Positions 10,041 through 20,197 of a stretch of DNA of 64,000 nt are shown here, in pieces (the stretch's first letter is position 1; each line of letters begins with the position of its first letter). The notes under the pieces were generated by a model. It saw only the letters and a program-made list of their open reading frames with translations, was not told the DNA's origin and made no database searches. The translations under genes and the position numbers were made by a program. This stretch comes from Pseudomonadota bacterium (GTDB lineage: Bacteria > Pseudomonadota > Gammaproteobacteria > Steroidobacterales > Steroidobacteraceae): positions 62,001 to 126,000 of the forward strand of contig JAKCDC010000001.1 of NCBI GenBank assembly GCA_021838635.1. Direction: 5' to 3'.

Positions 10041-10697
10041 GTGACCATGCTGCACTGGCTCATCGATTTCATTCTGCACCTGAACCGCCACCTCACGACC
10101 CTGCTCGCGCAGGTCGGCGCCTGGACCTACGCGATCCTGTTCGCGATCATCTTTGCCGAGACCGGTTTGGTGGTGACGCCATTCCTGCCCGGCGATTCGC
10201 TGCTCTTCGGGATCGGCGCCGTCGCGGCCGTCGATGCCAGCGGCACGCTGAGCGCGCCCCTGGCGACGCTGGTGCTCGCCGTCGCGGCCATCCTCGGCAA
10301 TACGGTCAATTACACCGCAGGCCGCCTGATCGGCCCGCCGGCCTTCAGCGGCCGCTACCGGTTGCTGAAGGTCCAGTACCTGCGTCGCACCGAAGCGTTC
10401 TTTCTGCGCCACGGGGGGCGGGCGATCGCGCTGTCGCGCTTCATTCCCATCATTCGCACCTGCATGCCGTTCGTGGCCGGCGTCGGTCGTATGCCGTACG
10501 GACGCTTTCAGGGCTATAACGTGCTCGGCGGCTTCGCCTGGGTCTCGTTGTTTCTCTGGGGCGGGTACTTTTTCGGCAATGTTCCGCTGGTGAAGCGCAA
10601 CTTCGGTCTGGTGACCCTGCTGATCATCGGTGTGTCGATGGTGCCGGTGGTGATGACATTCCTCAGACGCCACCGCCCGCATCCCGAGGTTTCCTGA
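10041..10697 (+). CDS. DedA family membrane protein
   Basis: FAETGLVVTPFLPGDSLLF, RFIPIIRTCMPFVAGVGRM. Confidence 0.93.
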   Translation: MTMLHWLIDFILHLNRHLTTLLAQVGAWTYAILFAIIFAETGLVVTPFLPGDSLLFGIGAVAAVDASGTLSAPLATLVLAVAAILGNTVNYTAGRLIGPPAFSGRYRLLKVQYLRRTEAFFLRHGGRAIALSRFIPIIRTCMPFVAGVGRMPYGRFQGYNVLGGFAWVSLFLWGGYFFGNVPLVKRNFGLVTLLIIGVSMVPVVMTFLRRHRPHPEVS

Positions 10698-10813
10698 GGC
10701 GCCTGCAGATCGTGGTACCGCGCCTGGGCGGCGCGGCAGTATGATGCGAAGGAGTGCCCTGCGAAGCCTCCGGGCGCTTCGCACCGCACACCTCTATGAG
10801 ACCACCGCCGAGC

Positions 10814-12412
10814 ATGGCTGCCGCTTACGACTACATCATCGTCGGTGCCGGGTCTGCCGGCTGCGTGCTCGCCAACCGGCTGAGCGCCGATCCGGCGCTC
10901 AAAGTGCTGCTGCTCGAAGCCGGTGGCCGCGATACCTCGTTTCTGATCCACATGCCGGCGGGAATCGCGCGGCTCACCACACCGGCGGTCAACTGGCTGT
11001 ATCAAACCGAACCGCAGAGTGAGCTTGCCGGCCGCCGCCTGTTCTGGCCGCGCGGCAAGACGCTCGGCGGTTCGAGTTCGATCAACGCCATGGTCTACAT
11101 CCGCGGTCAGCGCGCCGATTACGATCACTGGTGCCGTCTCGGCAACCCCGGTTGGGGAGCCGAGTCGGTGCTGCCCTACTTCCGTCGCGCCGAGCACAAC
11201 GAGTCGCTTGAGGACGAGTGGCACGGCCGCGGCGGCCCGCTGAATGTGTGCATGCGCCGCTACACCAATCCGCTCAGCCACCGGTTCGTGGCTGCCGCGT
11301 GCGCCGCCGGTCTGCCCGCCAACCCCGACTTCAACGGTCGCGAACAGTACGGCGCCGGGCTTTATCAGGTGACCCAGAAGGCCGGCCGGCGGTGCAGTGC
11401 CGCCAGCGCCTACCTGCATCCGGTCGCTCGCCGGCCCAACCTGACCGTGCTCACCGGCGCGCTCGCGTTGCGGGTCGTTTTGGCGGGGCGCCGCGCCGTT
11501 GGCGTCGAATACCTGCGCGGCGGTATCCGAACCGAGGCTCGCGCGCAGCGCGAAGTTCTGCTCGCCGGCGGAGCGATCAACTCCCCGCAGCTGCTGCTGC
11601 TCTCGGGGATCGGTCCGGCCGATGAGTTGCGGGCACACGATCTCGACGTGCATCACGATCTACCCGGGGTTGGACGCAACCTGCAGGATCATCTCGATGT
11701 GCACGTCATCCACGCGTGCACGCGGCCGGTGACCCTTGATCCTCGGGCCCGCGGTTTTGGGGCGCTGCGCACGGCGTTGCGTTACGCACTGTTTCGAAAC
11801 GGACCGGGCGTGAGCAATGTGGCCGAGGCCGGTGCCTTTCTGCGCACGTCGATAGAGACCTCACCGCCCGACCTGCAGATGCATTTCATCCCAGCCTACG
11901 TTGTCGACCATGGACGGCGCAGGATGCCGGGCTACGGCATGACGCTGCACGTATGTTACCTGCGTCCGGGGAGCCGCGGCACGATCCGACTTGCCTCAGC
12001 GAAGCCGACCGATCCGCCGCGCATCGACCCGGCGTATCTCACCGATCCGTCCGACCTGGCGCCGCTGATCGCCGGCATCCGGCGGGCGCGCGACATCTAC
12101 GCGCAAGCGCCGTTGCGCGCGGAGCTCGGCGAGGAGGTGTTTCCCGGTGCCGCGCGCCGCACCGATGCCGATCTCGAATCCTTCATCCGCTGCGCTGCCG
12201 AGACGGAATATCACCCCGTCGGCACCTGCAGGATGGGCCTCGATGCCGCGGCGGTGGTCGATCCGCAGCTGAGGGTGCGGGGCCTGGAGGGTCTGCGGGT
12301 GGTGGACGCCTCGATCATGCCGACGCTGGTGAGCGGCAATACCAACGCGCCGGTCATCATGATCGCGGAGAAGGCCGCCGATCTGATTCTCGGCGCGCAC
12401 CCCACGGCCTGA
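10814..12412 (+). CDS. GMC-family oxidoreductase (choline dehydrogenase-like)
   Basis: YIIVGAGSAGCVLANRLS, GKTLGGSSSINAMVYIRG, AGGAINSPQLLLLSGIGP, C-terminal HPVGTCRMG. Confidence 0.92.
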   Translation: MAAAYDYIIVGAGSAGCVLANRLSADPALKVLLLEAGGRDTSFLIHMPAGIARLTTPAVNWLYQTEPQSELAGRRLFWPRGKTLGGSSSINAMVYIRGQRADYDHWCRLGNPGWGAESVLPYFRRAEHNESLEDEWHGRGGPLNVCMRRYTNPLSHRFVAAACAAGLPANPDFNGREQYGAGLYQVTQKAGRRCSAASAYLHPVARRPNLTVLTGALALRVVLAGRRAVGVEYLRGGIRTEARAQREVLLAGGAINSPQLLLLSGIGPADELRAHDLDVHHDLPGVGRNLQDHLDVHVIHACTRPVTLDPRARGFGALRTALRYALFRNGPGVSNVAEAGAFLRTSIETSPPDLQMHFIPAYVVDHGRRRMPGYGMTLHVCYLRPGSRGTIRLASAKPTDPPRIDPAYLTDPSDLAPLIAGIRRARDIYAQAPLRAELGEEVFPGAARRTDADLESFIRCAAETEYHPVGTCRMGLDAAAVVDPQLRVRGLEGLRVVDASIMPTLVSGNTNAPVIMIAEKAADLILGAHPTA

Positions 12413-12432
12413 GTTCCCGCCGCGGCAGTGGC

Positions 12433-14259
12433 TCAGGGCCGCGTGCGCGCCATCTTGCCGAGCAGGCGCAGTGCCCGCTGTTTTCGCTGCGGGCCGCTCA
12501 TGGCGGGAGCTTTGCCGCCGAGCACGCGCAGGATCCGCTTCTTCTTTCCACTGAGCGCATCGCGCGCCTGCGCCGCGCTCAGCCACCCGCCCGTAAAGTC
12601 CGCGCGCTGCAATCCGACGCGGATATAGGGGTTGTGGCGCATGAGGCGCCAAATGAGCCGACTGCGCTCGTTCTCGATCATCGCGATGATTGGCCCCTGG
12701 TCGATTCCGAGGAAGGCGTTGTCGACCCACCCGCGTCCCGGCACCACGTGGCCGGTGGTCGCCAGGCGGGCATCGAGGAAGCTCGGGTTGAACGAATCGA
12801 CGAAGCCGTACCGGGTGTAAATCATGTCGCCGTAGCGGCGCAGCAGCGCCTGCGTGGCTTGCGTCACGTAGCGTGGGACGAACATGAGCGAGCCGATGAC
12901 CGCCGTCGGCGCCAGCGTGCCGTCATCGACGCTGTGTTTGCTGATGCCGCGTGCCGAGTAACCGTAGAACTGTCGGATCCGTCCGTCGAAGCGCGCGCGG
13001 ACGTAACCCGGGCCGTCACAGGCCGTCAGTCCCCAAATGTTCGGGCCGTATCCGGCCCAGCCGTGCGGGTTGATGATGGCGTAGCGCCGCTGCACCAGTG
13101 TCGCAATCACGCCGTTCAGGAAGTACGTCTCGCCCTGCGCGCGCATGAACGGGTCGGCGATGCCCCGGAGGTCCACCCACACGGCCGTGTATTGATAACC
13201 AAACTGCGGTCCGAAGGACAGCAGCGTCAGTCCGCCAACGCGCCGCAAGTCGTGATGATCGGTTGCGGTCCAGGCGCTCCAGGCATTGTGACCGAGCGGG
13301 TGAGTCGGGGAGCCGAGGCCGAGGATGTAGAGGATCGACGCCTCGTTGTAGCCATGCCAGCGTAGCTTCGAGAAACCGGTGCGTGGCATCCACGCCATGC
13401 TCACCAAGGCATTCCCGCCGGGCGCCGACCAGCTCCAGTTGACACGCAGGTACAGGCGGTTGGCGAGCGACCGCACTTGCTCTTCGGTCGGAGTATTGTG
13501 ATCGAAGTACTCACCGGCCGTCAGCACGCCGGCCATGAGCAGCGCGGTATCGATGGTCGAGAGCTCACTGTGGCCGAAGCGCAGGCCCGTGCGCATGTTG
13601 AGGAAATGGTAGAAGAATCCGTGGTAGCCGGCGTAGCCGTGCGCTCCCGGACCCTGCGGCAGATGGAGCAGGAACGCCAGGACCTTGCGTACCCGTTTGG
13701 CCGCGGCGTGCCGAGTGACGTATCCGCGGTAGGCGCCGATCACGTCCGCCGTGAGCGCGAAACCGACCGCCGCGATGCTCGCCGGGCCGTGGGGCGAGGG
13801 CCAACGGTCGGGCGTCAATCCGGTGACCGGGTTGGCCGTCAGCCAGAAATAATCGAATGTCCGTCGCTCGATGTCGCGAAACATGCGCCGCGGGTGGCGT
13901 GCGAGGCGGCGAACGCAGGCGCTCGACAGCGGCGCGGTCGGGTGGCGCGGTGCGGTCAGCGCTGCGGAGGCCGCCGGACATCCCGGGCCGCTCACCGCCG
14001 AGCTTGATGCGCTCGGCATGAGCTGCACGGCATGGGTGTCCGGGCGCGTTGCATCGACCGCTCCCTGCGTCGCCTCCACCGCTGCCCGGGTCGCGGTATC
14101 CACGAACGCGTCCGCCTCGGTGCCGAGTTGCCGGACCGCGGCGGTGAGTGCTCGGCGCTGTGCCTGGCGCACATGCGTATAGTGCAGCCAGGACACCACC
14201 GCAATCGCGATAAGCCCGTCGAGCACAATGGCCCAGAGCAGCGCGCGGCGGGCCTTCAT
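12433..14259 (-). CDS. Glucoamylase-like family protein (N-terminal TM)
   Basis: RTFDYFWLTANPVTGLTPDRWP, ASIAAVGFALTA, YHGFFYHFLNMRTGLRFGHSELSTIDTALLMAG: the pattern of the Glycoamylase-like family. Confidence 0.8.
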   Translation of the reverse strand: MKARRALLWAIVLDGLIAIAVVSWLHYTHVRQAQRRALTAAVRQLGTEADAFVDTATRAAVEATQGAVDATRPDTHAVQLMPSASSSAVSGPGCPAASAALTAPRHPTAPLSSACVRRLARHPRRMFRDIERRTFDYFWLTANPVTGLTPDRWPSPHGPASIAAVGFALTADVIGAYRGYVTRHAAAKRVRKVLAFLLHLPQGPGAHGYAGYHGFFYHFLNMRTGLRFGHSELSTIDTALLMAGVLTAGEYFDHNTPTEEQVRSLANRLYLRVNWSWSAPGGNALVSMAWMPRTGFSKLRWHGYNEASILYILGLGSPTHPLGHNAWSAWTATDHHDLRRVGGLTLLSFGPQFGYQYTAVWVDLRGIADPFMRAQGETYFLNGVIATLVQRRYAIINPHGWAGYGPNIWGLTACDGPGYVRARFDGRIRQFYGYSARGISKHSVDDGTLAPTAVIGSLMFVPRYVTQATQALLRRYGDMIYTRYGFVDSFNPSFLDARLATTGHVVPGRGWVDNAFLGIDQGPIIAMIENERSRLIWRLMRHNPYIRVGLQRADFTGGWLSAAQARDALSGKKKRILRVLGGKAPAMSGPQRKQRALRLLGKMARTRP

Positions 14260-14585
14260 CGCGTCACCGCGCTGATGTGTATGCAGTCGGCCGTCACGTC
14301 GTTGTGTCTACACGCCCGCCCCCAGCGCGGACCGCCGGCGGTGCGGTGCGCTGCGGATCTCAGCGGTCCGCGCGGACGGACCGTACAGTGTCAAACCTTT
14401 GGGCACGTGCAATTCCTTGAATTCAGGCGGGTCGGCGGCAAACGCACCCCGACGGTGCGGGCCGCGCTCTGGGCACGCACGCCACCATTCGAATGGCAAT
14501 TGCGTTCCGCGTCAAGCGGCAGCGCGATCAGAAGCATCGCTTCGGCGGTGGGCAGGCGCGCCGCGGCGCAGGTAGCATGCCACCG

Positions 14586-15407
14586 ATGAGCCCCGTATCG
14601 CTGGCCGGTCGCACCATTGCCATTCCCGAAGCGCGGGCGCTGGAGATCTTCGCCGGCCTGCTTGAGCGGCGCGGTGCGCGCGTCATCCGCTGCCCGATGC
14701 TCGCCATCCATGATGCACCGGACCCGGCTCCGGTGCTCGACTGGTGCCGCGCGCTGGCCGGCGGGCAGTTCGATGCGGTCATCCTGCTCACCGGGGAAGG
14801 CCTGCGTCGTCTGCTCGGGACTCTCGAGCGGTACGAACCCGCCCTGCGTCCGGCATTCCTCGCCGCGCTCGCGCGTGCGTACAAGATCACACGCGGCCCG
14901 AAGCCTGCCCAAGTGCTGCGCGAGTGCGGGCTCACCGCCGATCTGGCGGCGCCGGAAGCGACCACCCGCGGTGTGGTCGATGCGCTGTCAAGCCGCGCCC
15001 TCGGCGGCTGGCGCATGGGCGTGCAGCTCTATGGCACCGAGCCGAATCTGGCGCTGACCGAGTTCCTGCGCAGCGCCGGCGCGCTCGTCTGGCCTGTCGC
15101 GCCCTACGTCTATGCCGACGCAGCGGATGAACAGGCGGTACGCGCCCTGCTGGAGCAAGTACGCGCCGGGCAGATCGACGCCATCGCGTTCACCAGTACT
15201 GCGCAGCTCGAACGGCTAGTCAGCATCGCCGGTGAGGAGCAGGTGCGCGGTGCGCTGCGGCACACGCTGGTGGCGGCGGTCGGACCGGTCACGGCCAGCG
15301 CACTGCGCCGTCGAGGCATCGAGCCGCAGCTGACCCCCGCCGCGTCGTATTTCCTCAAACCCCTCACTGCCGCGCTGCTGCGCGCACTTGGAACTGCGCC
15401 GCCCTAG
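14586..15407 (+). CDS. Uroporphyrinogen-III synthase-like protein
   Basis: HemD-like fold pattern: RTIAIPEAR, FTSTAQLERLVS, VAAVGPVTASALRRRGIEPQLTP. Confidence 0.75.
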   Translation: MSPVSLAGRTIAIPEARALEIFAGLLERRGARVIRCPMLAIHDAPDPAPVLDWCRALAGGQFDAVILLTGEGLRRLLGTLERYEPALRPAFLAALARAYKITRGPKPAQVLRECGLTADLAAPEATTRGVVDALSSRALGGWRMGVQLYGTEPNLALTEFLRSAGALVWPVAPYVYADAADEQAVRALLEQVRAGQIDAIAFTSTAQLERLVSIAGEEQVRGALRHTLVAAVGPVTASALRRRGIEPQLTPAASYFLKPLTAALLRALGTAPP

Positions 15408-17902
15408 AGGGGGCCCTCGCGCAGCACCGCCAGTGGCGGATAACGCAGCACGGTGCGGGTCGCGAGCCATCCACTCGCCGCCACGAGCAGTGTGCCGCCG
15501 AAGAGCGCTGCGGCGCACACGACGGGGTCGAACACGTAGGGTAGATCGAGTACCTCGTGCGTCACGTACCACGCACCGGCGCTCGCGCCGGCCGCTCCGA
15601 TCAGACCCGCAAGCGCACCGAGCGCGGCGAACTCCGCCCAAATTCCCCCCGCCACCGTGGCACGGCTCGCCCCGAGCGCGCGCAGCATCGCGCTCTCGAA
15701 GCGACGCTGCTCGCGGCTCGAGTGCACCGCGGCGAGCAGCACGATCAGTCCGCCAGCCAACGTGAACAGGAACACGCTCTGCACCGCGAGGATGGCCTTC
15801 CTCAGCATGGAGCGCACATCCCGCAGCAGTGCGTCGATGTCGAAAATCGACACGCTCGGGAAGCGCCGTGCGAGCTGCGCCAGGGCGCGGGCCCGCTGCG
15901 GCGTCAGATAGGCGCTGGTGACGTACGTGCCGGTTTCCTTGCGCAGCAGACCCGGGGCGAACACGAGAAAGAAATTCGGCTTGAAGCTGTCCCAGCGAAC
16001 CCGCCGTACGCTGGCGATGCGCACGGTGAGCGTGTTGCCTCCCACCTCGAACGTCAGCGGTTCGCCGAGCCGCAGGCCCAGCCAGCGCATGTACTGACTC
16101 GCCACCGACACCAGCGGCTGACCGGCGTCGGTGGCATTCCACCAGCGGCCGGCGATGATGCGGTTGCCGCCGCCGAGCCGCGCGGAATCGGTGAAATTCT
16201 GCTCGCGCAGCGCGAAATGCCGCCCGCGCGGGTGGGTGAAATGGATTGACTCGACGGGCTGGCCATCGATCGCGCGCAGGCGGCCGCGCAGCAGCGGCAG
16301 CATGCGCTGCGCAGGCGCCCCAAGCCTTCGCAGCGCGGCGGCGAACTCCGTGCGGCGGGCCGCCGGAATGTTGATGAAGAAGTAATTGGGCAGATCCGCC
16401 GGCAGCGTGCGGCGCCAGCCGCCGGTGAGATCGGAGCGGATGATTCCGAGCAGCGCGAGCGCCATGATGCCCGTGCCAAATGCCACGATCTGCACGACGC
16501 TGTCCATGCGGCGGCGCCCGAGATTGGCGATCCCGTAGCGCCACGCGACGCCGACTCGGCCGCGTAAGCGGTTCGCGGTCGACACCAACAGCAACGCCGC
16601 GCCGAGCAGTGCTGCGACGAACGCAGCCAACCCCAGCGTCAGCATCACGAACGGCCGGCCGGGTCCCATCACCCAGCGGATCATCAGAACCAGGAGCGCG
16701 ACGGCCGGGCCGAAGGCGAGCAGCATTGCCGGGCGCGGCGGATCGAGGTCGCGCCGCAGGACCCGCAGCGCCGGCGTGCGCGTCAGCTGCAGCAATGGCG
16801 GCAGCGCGAATCCCGCCAGCAGTGCGAATGCCATCAGGACGCCGATGCCGACCGGCGCGAGACCGGCCGGCGGCAGCGCCCGCTGTGCCAGCAGACCGCG
16901 CAGCGCATGCACGAGCCACATCTGCGTCAGGTAACCGAGCGCATCGCCAGCGGCGCCGGCGAGCAACGCGATCGCGACCATCTGCGCCAACGTCATGGCG
17001 AGGATGAATCGCCGCGTCGCACCCAGGGTCTTCAGTAGCGCAACAGTGTCCAGGTGCCGGGCGACGTAACGACGCGCGGCCATGGCAACGGCGGCCGCGC
17101 ACAGCAGCAGCGCGGTAAGACTCGCGAGATTGAGAAACCTCCCCGAGCGTTGCACGGCGCTGTGGATTTGCTGGCTGGCCTGCGCGACCGTGCGCAGCCG
17201 CTCTCCGGCCCCGAGGTGCGAGCGCAGCCATGCCCGCAGCGCATCGACCCGCGCAGCGCTGCCGGCGAACAGTGCGCTGTAGCGCACGCGGCTGCCCGGC
17301 TCGATCAGTTGCGTGCGGGCCAGATCTGCCGCGTTCATCAGCAGGCTCGGCACCAGCCCGGAAAAGGTGCCGGCCTGGTCCGGCCGCGCAATCAACACCC
17401 GGCCGATCGTGAAGGTAGCCGCGCCGATCGTCAGGTGCGCCCCGGGACGTGCACCGAGCGAGGTGAGCAGCCGCGAGTCCACCCAGACCACACCCCGGGG
17501 CGGAATGCCGCGCGCGGCCGTTCCCCTCGTAAATGGCGCGGTGGCGGTGAGTACCCGTCCTCGCAGCGGATACCCGTCGGTGACCGCATACAGGTCGGTG
17601 AGCTGGCTGCGCTGCGCGGCGAACACCACGCTCAGCATCCCTACGGTGCGCGCGCTGCGCAGGCCGTCGCGTGCCGCCGCCGCGAACACCGCCGGGGCGA
17701 TCGGCTGGGCGGAGTCCACCCTGAGGTCCGCAGCGAGCACCGATGAGGCCTGCAGTGTGACCGCCGCACGGATCCGGCTGACCAGAAAGCCCACCCCCGT
17801 GAGCGCTCCGACCGCGACGGTCAGCGCCAGCAGCAGCACGCCGAACTCCCCGCCCCGCCACTCGCGGCGCAGCATGCGCAGTGCGAAGCGCACCGTACGC
17901 AC
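15404..17902 (-). CDS. ABC transporter permease, FtsX-domain (YbbP-like)
   Basis: 832 aa with FtsX-like TM blocks; adjacent to ATPase and tesA as in the ybbA-ybbP-tesA arrangement. Confidence 0.87.
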   Translation of the reverse strand: MRTVRFALRMLRREWRGGEFGVLLLALTVAVGALTGVGFLVSRIRAAVTLQASSVLAADLRVDSAQPIAPAVFAAAARDGLRSARTVGMLSVVFAAQRSQLTDLYAVTDGYPLRGRVLTATAPFTRGTAARGIPPRGVVWVDSRLLTSLGARPGAHLTIGAATFTIGRVLIARPDQAGTFSGLVPSLLMNAADLARTQLIEPGSRVRYSALFAGSAARVDALRAWLRSHLGAGERLRTVAQASQQIHSAVQRSGRFLNLASLTALLLCAAAVAMAARRYVARHLDTVALLKTLGATRRFILAMTLAQMVAIALLAGAAGDALGYLTQMWLVHALRGLLAQRALPPAGLAPVGIGVLMAFALLAGFALPPLLQLTRTPALRVLRRDLDPPRPAMLLAFGPAVALLVLMIRWVMGPGRPFVMLTLGLAAFVAALLGAALLLVSTANRLRGRVGVAWRYGIANLGRRRMDSVVQIVAFGTGIMALALLGIIRSDLTGGWRRTLPADLPNYFFINIPAARRTEFAAALRRLGAPAQRMLPLLRGRLRAIDGQPVESIHFTHPRGRHFALREQNFTDSARLGGGNRIIAGRWWNATDAGQPLVSVASQYMRWLGLRLGEPLTFEVGGNTLTVRIASVRRVRWDSFKPNFFLVFAPGLLRKETGTYVTSAYLTPQRARALAQLARRFPSVSIFDIDALLRDVRSMLRKAILAVQSVFLFTLAGGLIVLLAAVHSSREQRRFESAMLRALGASRATVAGGIWAEFAALGALAGLIGAAGASAGAWYVTHEVLDLPYVFDPVVCAAALFGGTLLVAASGWLATRTVLRYPPLAVLREGPL

Positions 17903-17904
17903 CG

Positions 17905-18573
17905 TCAGATCACCCGACCGGCGTCCATGCGCACCATGCGGGCGCAGCGCGCGGCGAGTTCGGCGTCATGGGTCACGAGCACGAGCGTGGTGTTGGCCTC
18001 GGTGTTCAAATTGAACAGCCGCTCGATGATGTTGGCGCCAGTCAGGCTGTCGAGATTGCCGGTCGGCTCGTCTGCAAACAGCACACCGGGCCGCGCAACG
18101 AAGGCTCTGGCCAGTGCGACGCGCTGCTGCTCGCCCCCCGAGAGCTGCCGAGGATAGTGGGCCGCGCGGCCCGCGAGTCCCACGTGTTCGAGCGCCGCGA
18201 GTGCCGCGGTGCGCGCACCGCGCTGGCGCAGCAGCTCGAGCGGCAAGGCAACATTTTCGAGTGCCGTCAGGGCCGGGACGAGATGGAACGCCTGAAAGAC
18301 GAACCCGACGTGGCGCGCCCGCACCCGGGCGCGGCCGTCCTCATCGAGCGCGCCGAGGTCCTCCCCACCGAGCAGCACCCGGCCGCTGCTCGGCAGGTCG
18401 AGGCCGGCCAGCAGCGCGAGCAGCGTCGATTTGCCCGCCCCCGAGGGGCCGGTCACCGCCAGCGTCTCCCCTGCAGCGACCTCGAGCGACACCTCATGCA
18501 CAATAGTGAGCGGTCCGGCCGGACTGTCGACCGTCTTCGTGAGGTGCTCGGCTTTGAGAACGCACTCCCGCAT
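17905..18573 (-). CDS. ABC transporter ATP-binding protein (YbbA-like)
   Basis: GPSGAGKSTLLALLAGLD, LSGGEQQRVALARAFVARPGVLFADEPTGNLD. Confidence 0.93.
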   Translation of the reverse strand: MRECVLKAEHLTKTVDSPAGPLTIVHEVSLEVAAGETLAVTGPSGAGKSTLLALLAGLDLPSSGRVLLGGEDLGALDEDGRARVRARHVGFVFQAFHLVPALTALENVALPLELLRQRGARTAALAALEHVGLAGRAAHYPRQLSGGEQQRVALARAFVARPGVLFADEPTGNLDSLTGANIIERLFNLNTEANTTLVLVTHDAELAARCARMVRMDAGRVI

Positions 18574-19204
18574 CACCCCGTCGTGGCTCCCCGCCGTGGT
18601 GGGCATTGCACTGCTCGGACTCCTCGCGACCGCTGCCCGCGCTTCGGTGGGCACCATCCTCGTGTTCGGCGACAGCCTGAGCGCTGCGCATGGATTGCGT
18701 CCGGAACAGGGATGGGTGGCGTTGCTGGGGCAGCGTCTGCGCACCGAAGGGTACCGATACCGCATCGTCAACGCCAGCGTGAGCGGCGAGACGACCACCG
18801 GCGGGCTGGCACGCCTGCCGCACGAGCTGCGTGCCTGCCACCCGGCCATCGTCATCCTCGAGCTCGGCGCCAACGATGGGCTGCGCGGCCTGCCGGTGGC
18901 GCTCGCGGCGCACAACCTTGCCGCCATGGTGCGCTTGGCGCGCGCCGCGGGCGCGCGCGTGCTGCTGCTGGGCATTCTCATTCCACCGAACTACGGCCCG
19001 CGCTATACGCAGCAATTCTCTGCGCTGTATCCGCAGCTGGCACAGCGCTTTCACGTGACGCTCGTGCCGTTCCTGCTCGCGCACGTGGCGCTCGCTCCGG
19101 GGCTGATGCAATCCGATGGATTGCATCCCAACGCTCGCGGCGAACCGCTGGTGCTCGACAACGTCTGGCCCTACCTGCGGACGCTGCTGCGCCACGGGGC
19201 GTAA
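18554..19204 (+). CDS. tesA: GDSL arylesterase / thioesterase I (TesA-like); start uncertain
   Basis: ILVFGDSLSAAHG, GANDGLRGLP, SDGLHPNA catalytic blocks; no good ATG, TTG proposed. Confidence 0.85.
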   Translation: MRTHSRITPSWLPAVVGIALLGLLATAARASVGTILVFGDSLSAAHGLRPEQGWVALLGQRLRTEGYRYRIVNASVSGETTTGGLARLPHELRACHPAIVILELGANDGLRGLPVALAAHNLAAMVRLARAAGARVLLLGILIPPNYGPRYTQQFSALYPQLAQRFHVTLVPFLLAHVALAPGLMQSDGLHPNARGEPLVLDNVWPYLRTLLRHGA

Positions 19205-19273
19205 ACGGCGGACTTGGTCGGCGTGCGCCACCGCGCTATCGTTGCGCTCTTTCCCCCCCCCGGAGGCCATTCC

Positions 19274-20161
19274 ATGCGCTCATCCGCCCCAACTGCCGCG
19301 CACCGTTTCCCGTCCGCTCCTTTGCTGCTGCTGTGGGCCGCCGTCGGCCTCACCGCGCTGACGCCGGCGGCCTACGCCACCACGCCCCCGGCCGTACAGC
19401 GCGCGCTCGAGGCCGCCATCAACGGCCCGCAGCGCACCCCGGCGTTCAAGAAGCGCGACCCGTATCGCCATCCGCTGAAGACATTGGAGTTTTTCGGCAT
19501 TCGCCCGAACATGCGCGTCATCGAGGTGCTGCCCGGTGGTGGCTGGTACACCGAGATCCTTGCACCGTTCCTGCATGCTCACGGCCACCTGATCGAGGCC
19601 ACCGCACCGGTGGCGGGCACCCGCGGCTGGACCCACCGCTCGGCACTGGCGTATGAGCATAAGCTCGCCGCCGATCCGGCGGTTTACGGCAACGTGCGGC
19701 TCGAGCCGTTCGAGCTGCCGGGCTACCTGCACCTCGGTGCACCGGACTCGGCGGACATGGTGGTCACGTTCAACAACATGCACGACCTGATGTTCGAGAA
19801 CGTGCATCACGAGGTGACACCGATCTTCTTAGAGACCTTCCTGCGCAGTGCCTATCATGTGCTGAAGCCCGGCGGAGTGCTCGGCGTGGTCGGGCACCGG
19901 TGTGCACCCGGTACGCCGCTGGTGAAGTGCTTCCCGATGGCGCGTCTGCCGCAGGCGTTCGTGATCCACGAGGCCGAGGCGGCCGGCTTCCGGCTCGCGG
20001 CGACCTCGCAGATCCTCGCCAACCCCAAGGATCCACGCAACATCCCGGTGTTCTTCCTGCCGCCGACACTGGCGGACCGCTCGGCGGCGGCCCGCCGGCA
20101 CTATGCGGCCATCGGCTACGCCGATGACTACACGCTGAGATTCGTCAAACCGGCCGACTGA
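19274..20161 (+). CDS. Secreted class-I SAM methyltransferase-like protein
   Basis: Signal peptide, VIEVLPGGGWYTEILAPFL, HVLKPGGVLGVVGHR. Confidence 0.78.
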   Translation: MRSSAPTAAHRFPSAPLLLLWAAVGLTALTPAAYATTPPAVQRALEAAINGPQRTPAFKKRDPYRHPLKTLEFFGIRPNMRVIEVLPGGGWYTEILAPFLHAHGHLIEATAPVAGTRGWTHRSALAYEHKLAADPAVYGNVRLEPFELPGYLHLGAPDSADMVVTFNNMHDLMFENVHHEVTPIFLETFLRSAYHVLKPGGVLGVVGHRCAPGTPLVKCFPMARLPQAFVIHEAEAAGFRLAATSQILANPKDPRNIPVFFLPPTLADRSAAARRHYAAIGYADDYTLRFVKPAD

Positions 20162-20197
20162 GCACCGTGCAGCGGGACGGCGCCCGGCCGTCCCGCT

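Noticed and set aside
8703-10784. 693-aa minus-strand ORF opposite envC/dedA
   Set aside because: Composition typical of an antisense frame; both + strand genes have clear motifs.
15216-17861. 881-aa minus-strand ORF overlapping the ABC permease
   Set aside because: Out-of-frame reading of the same strand as the YbbP-like permease; Arg/Ala-rich with no domain signal.
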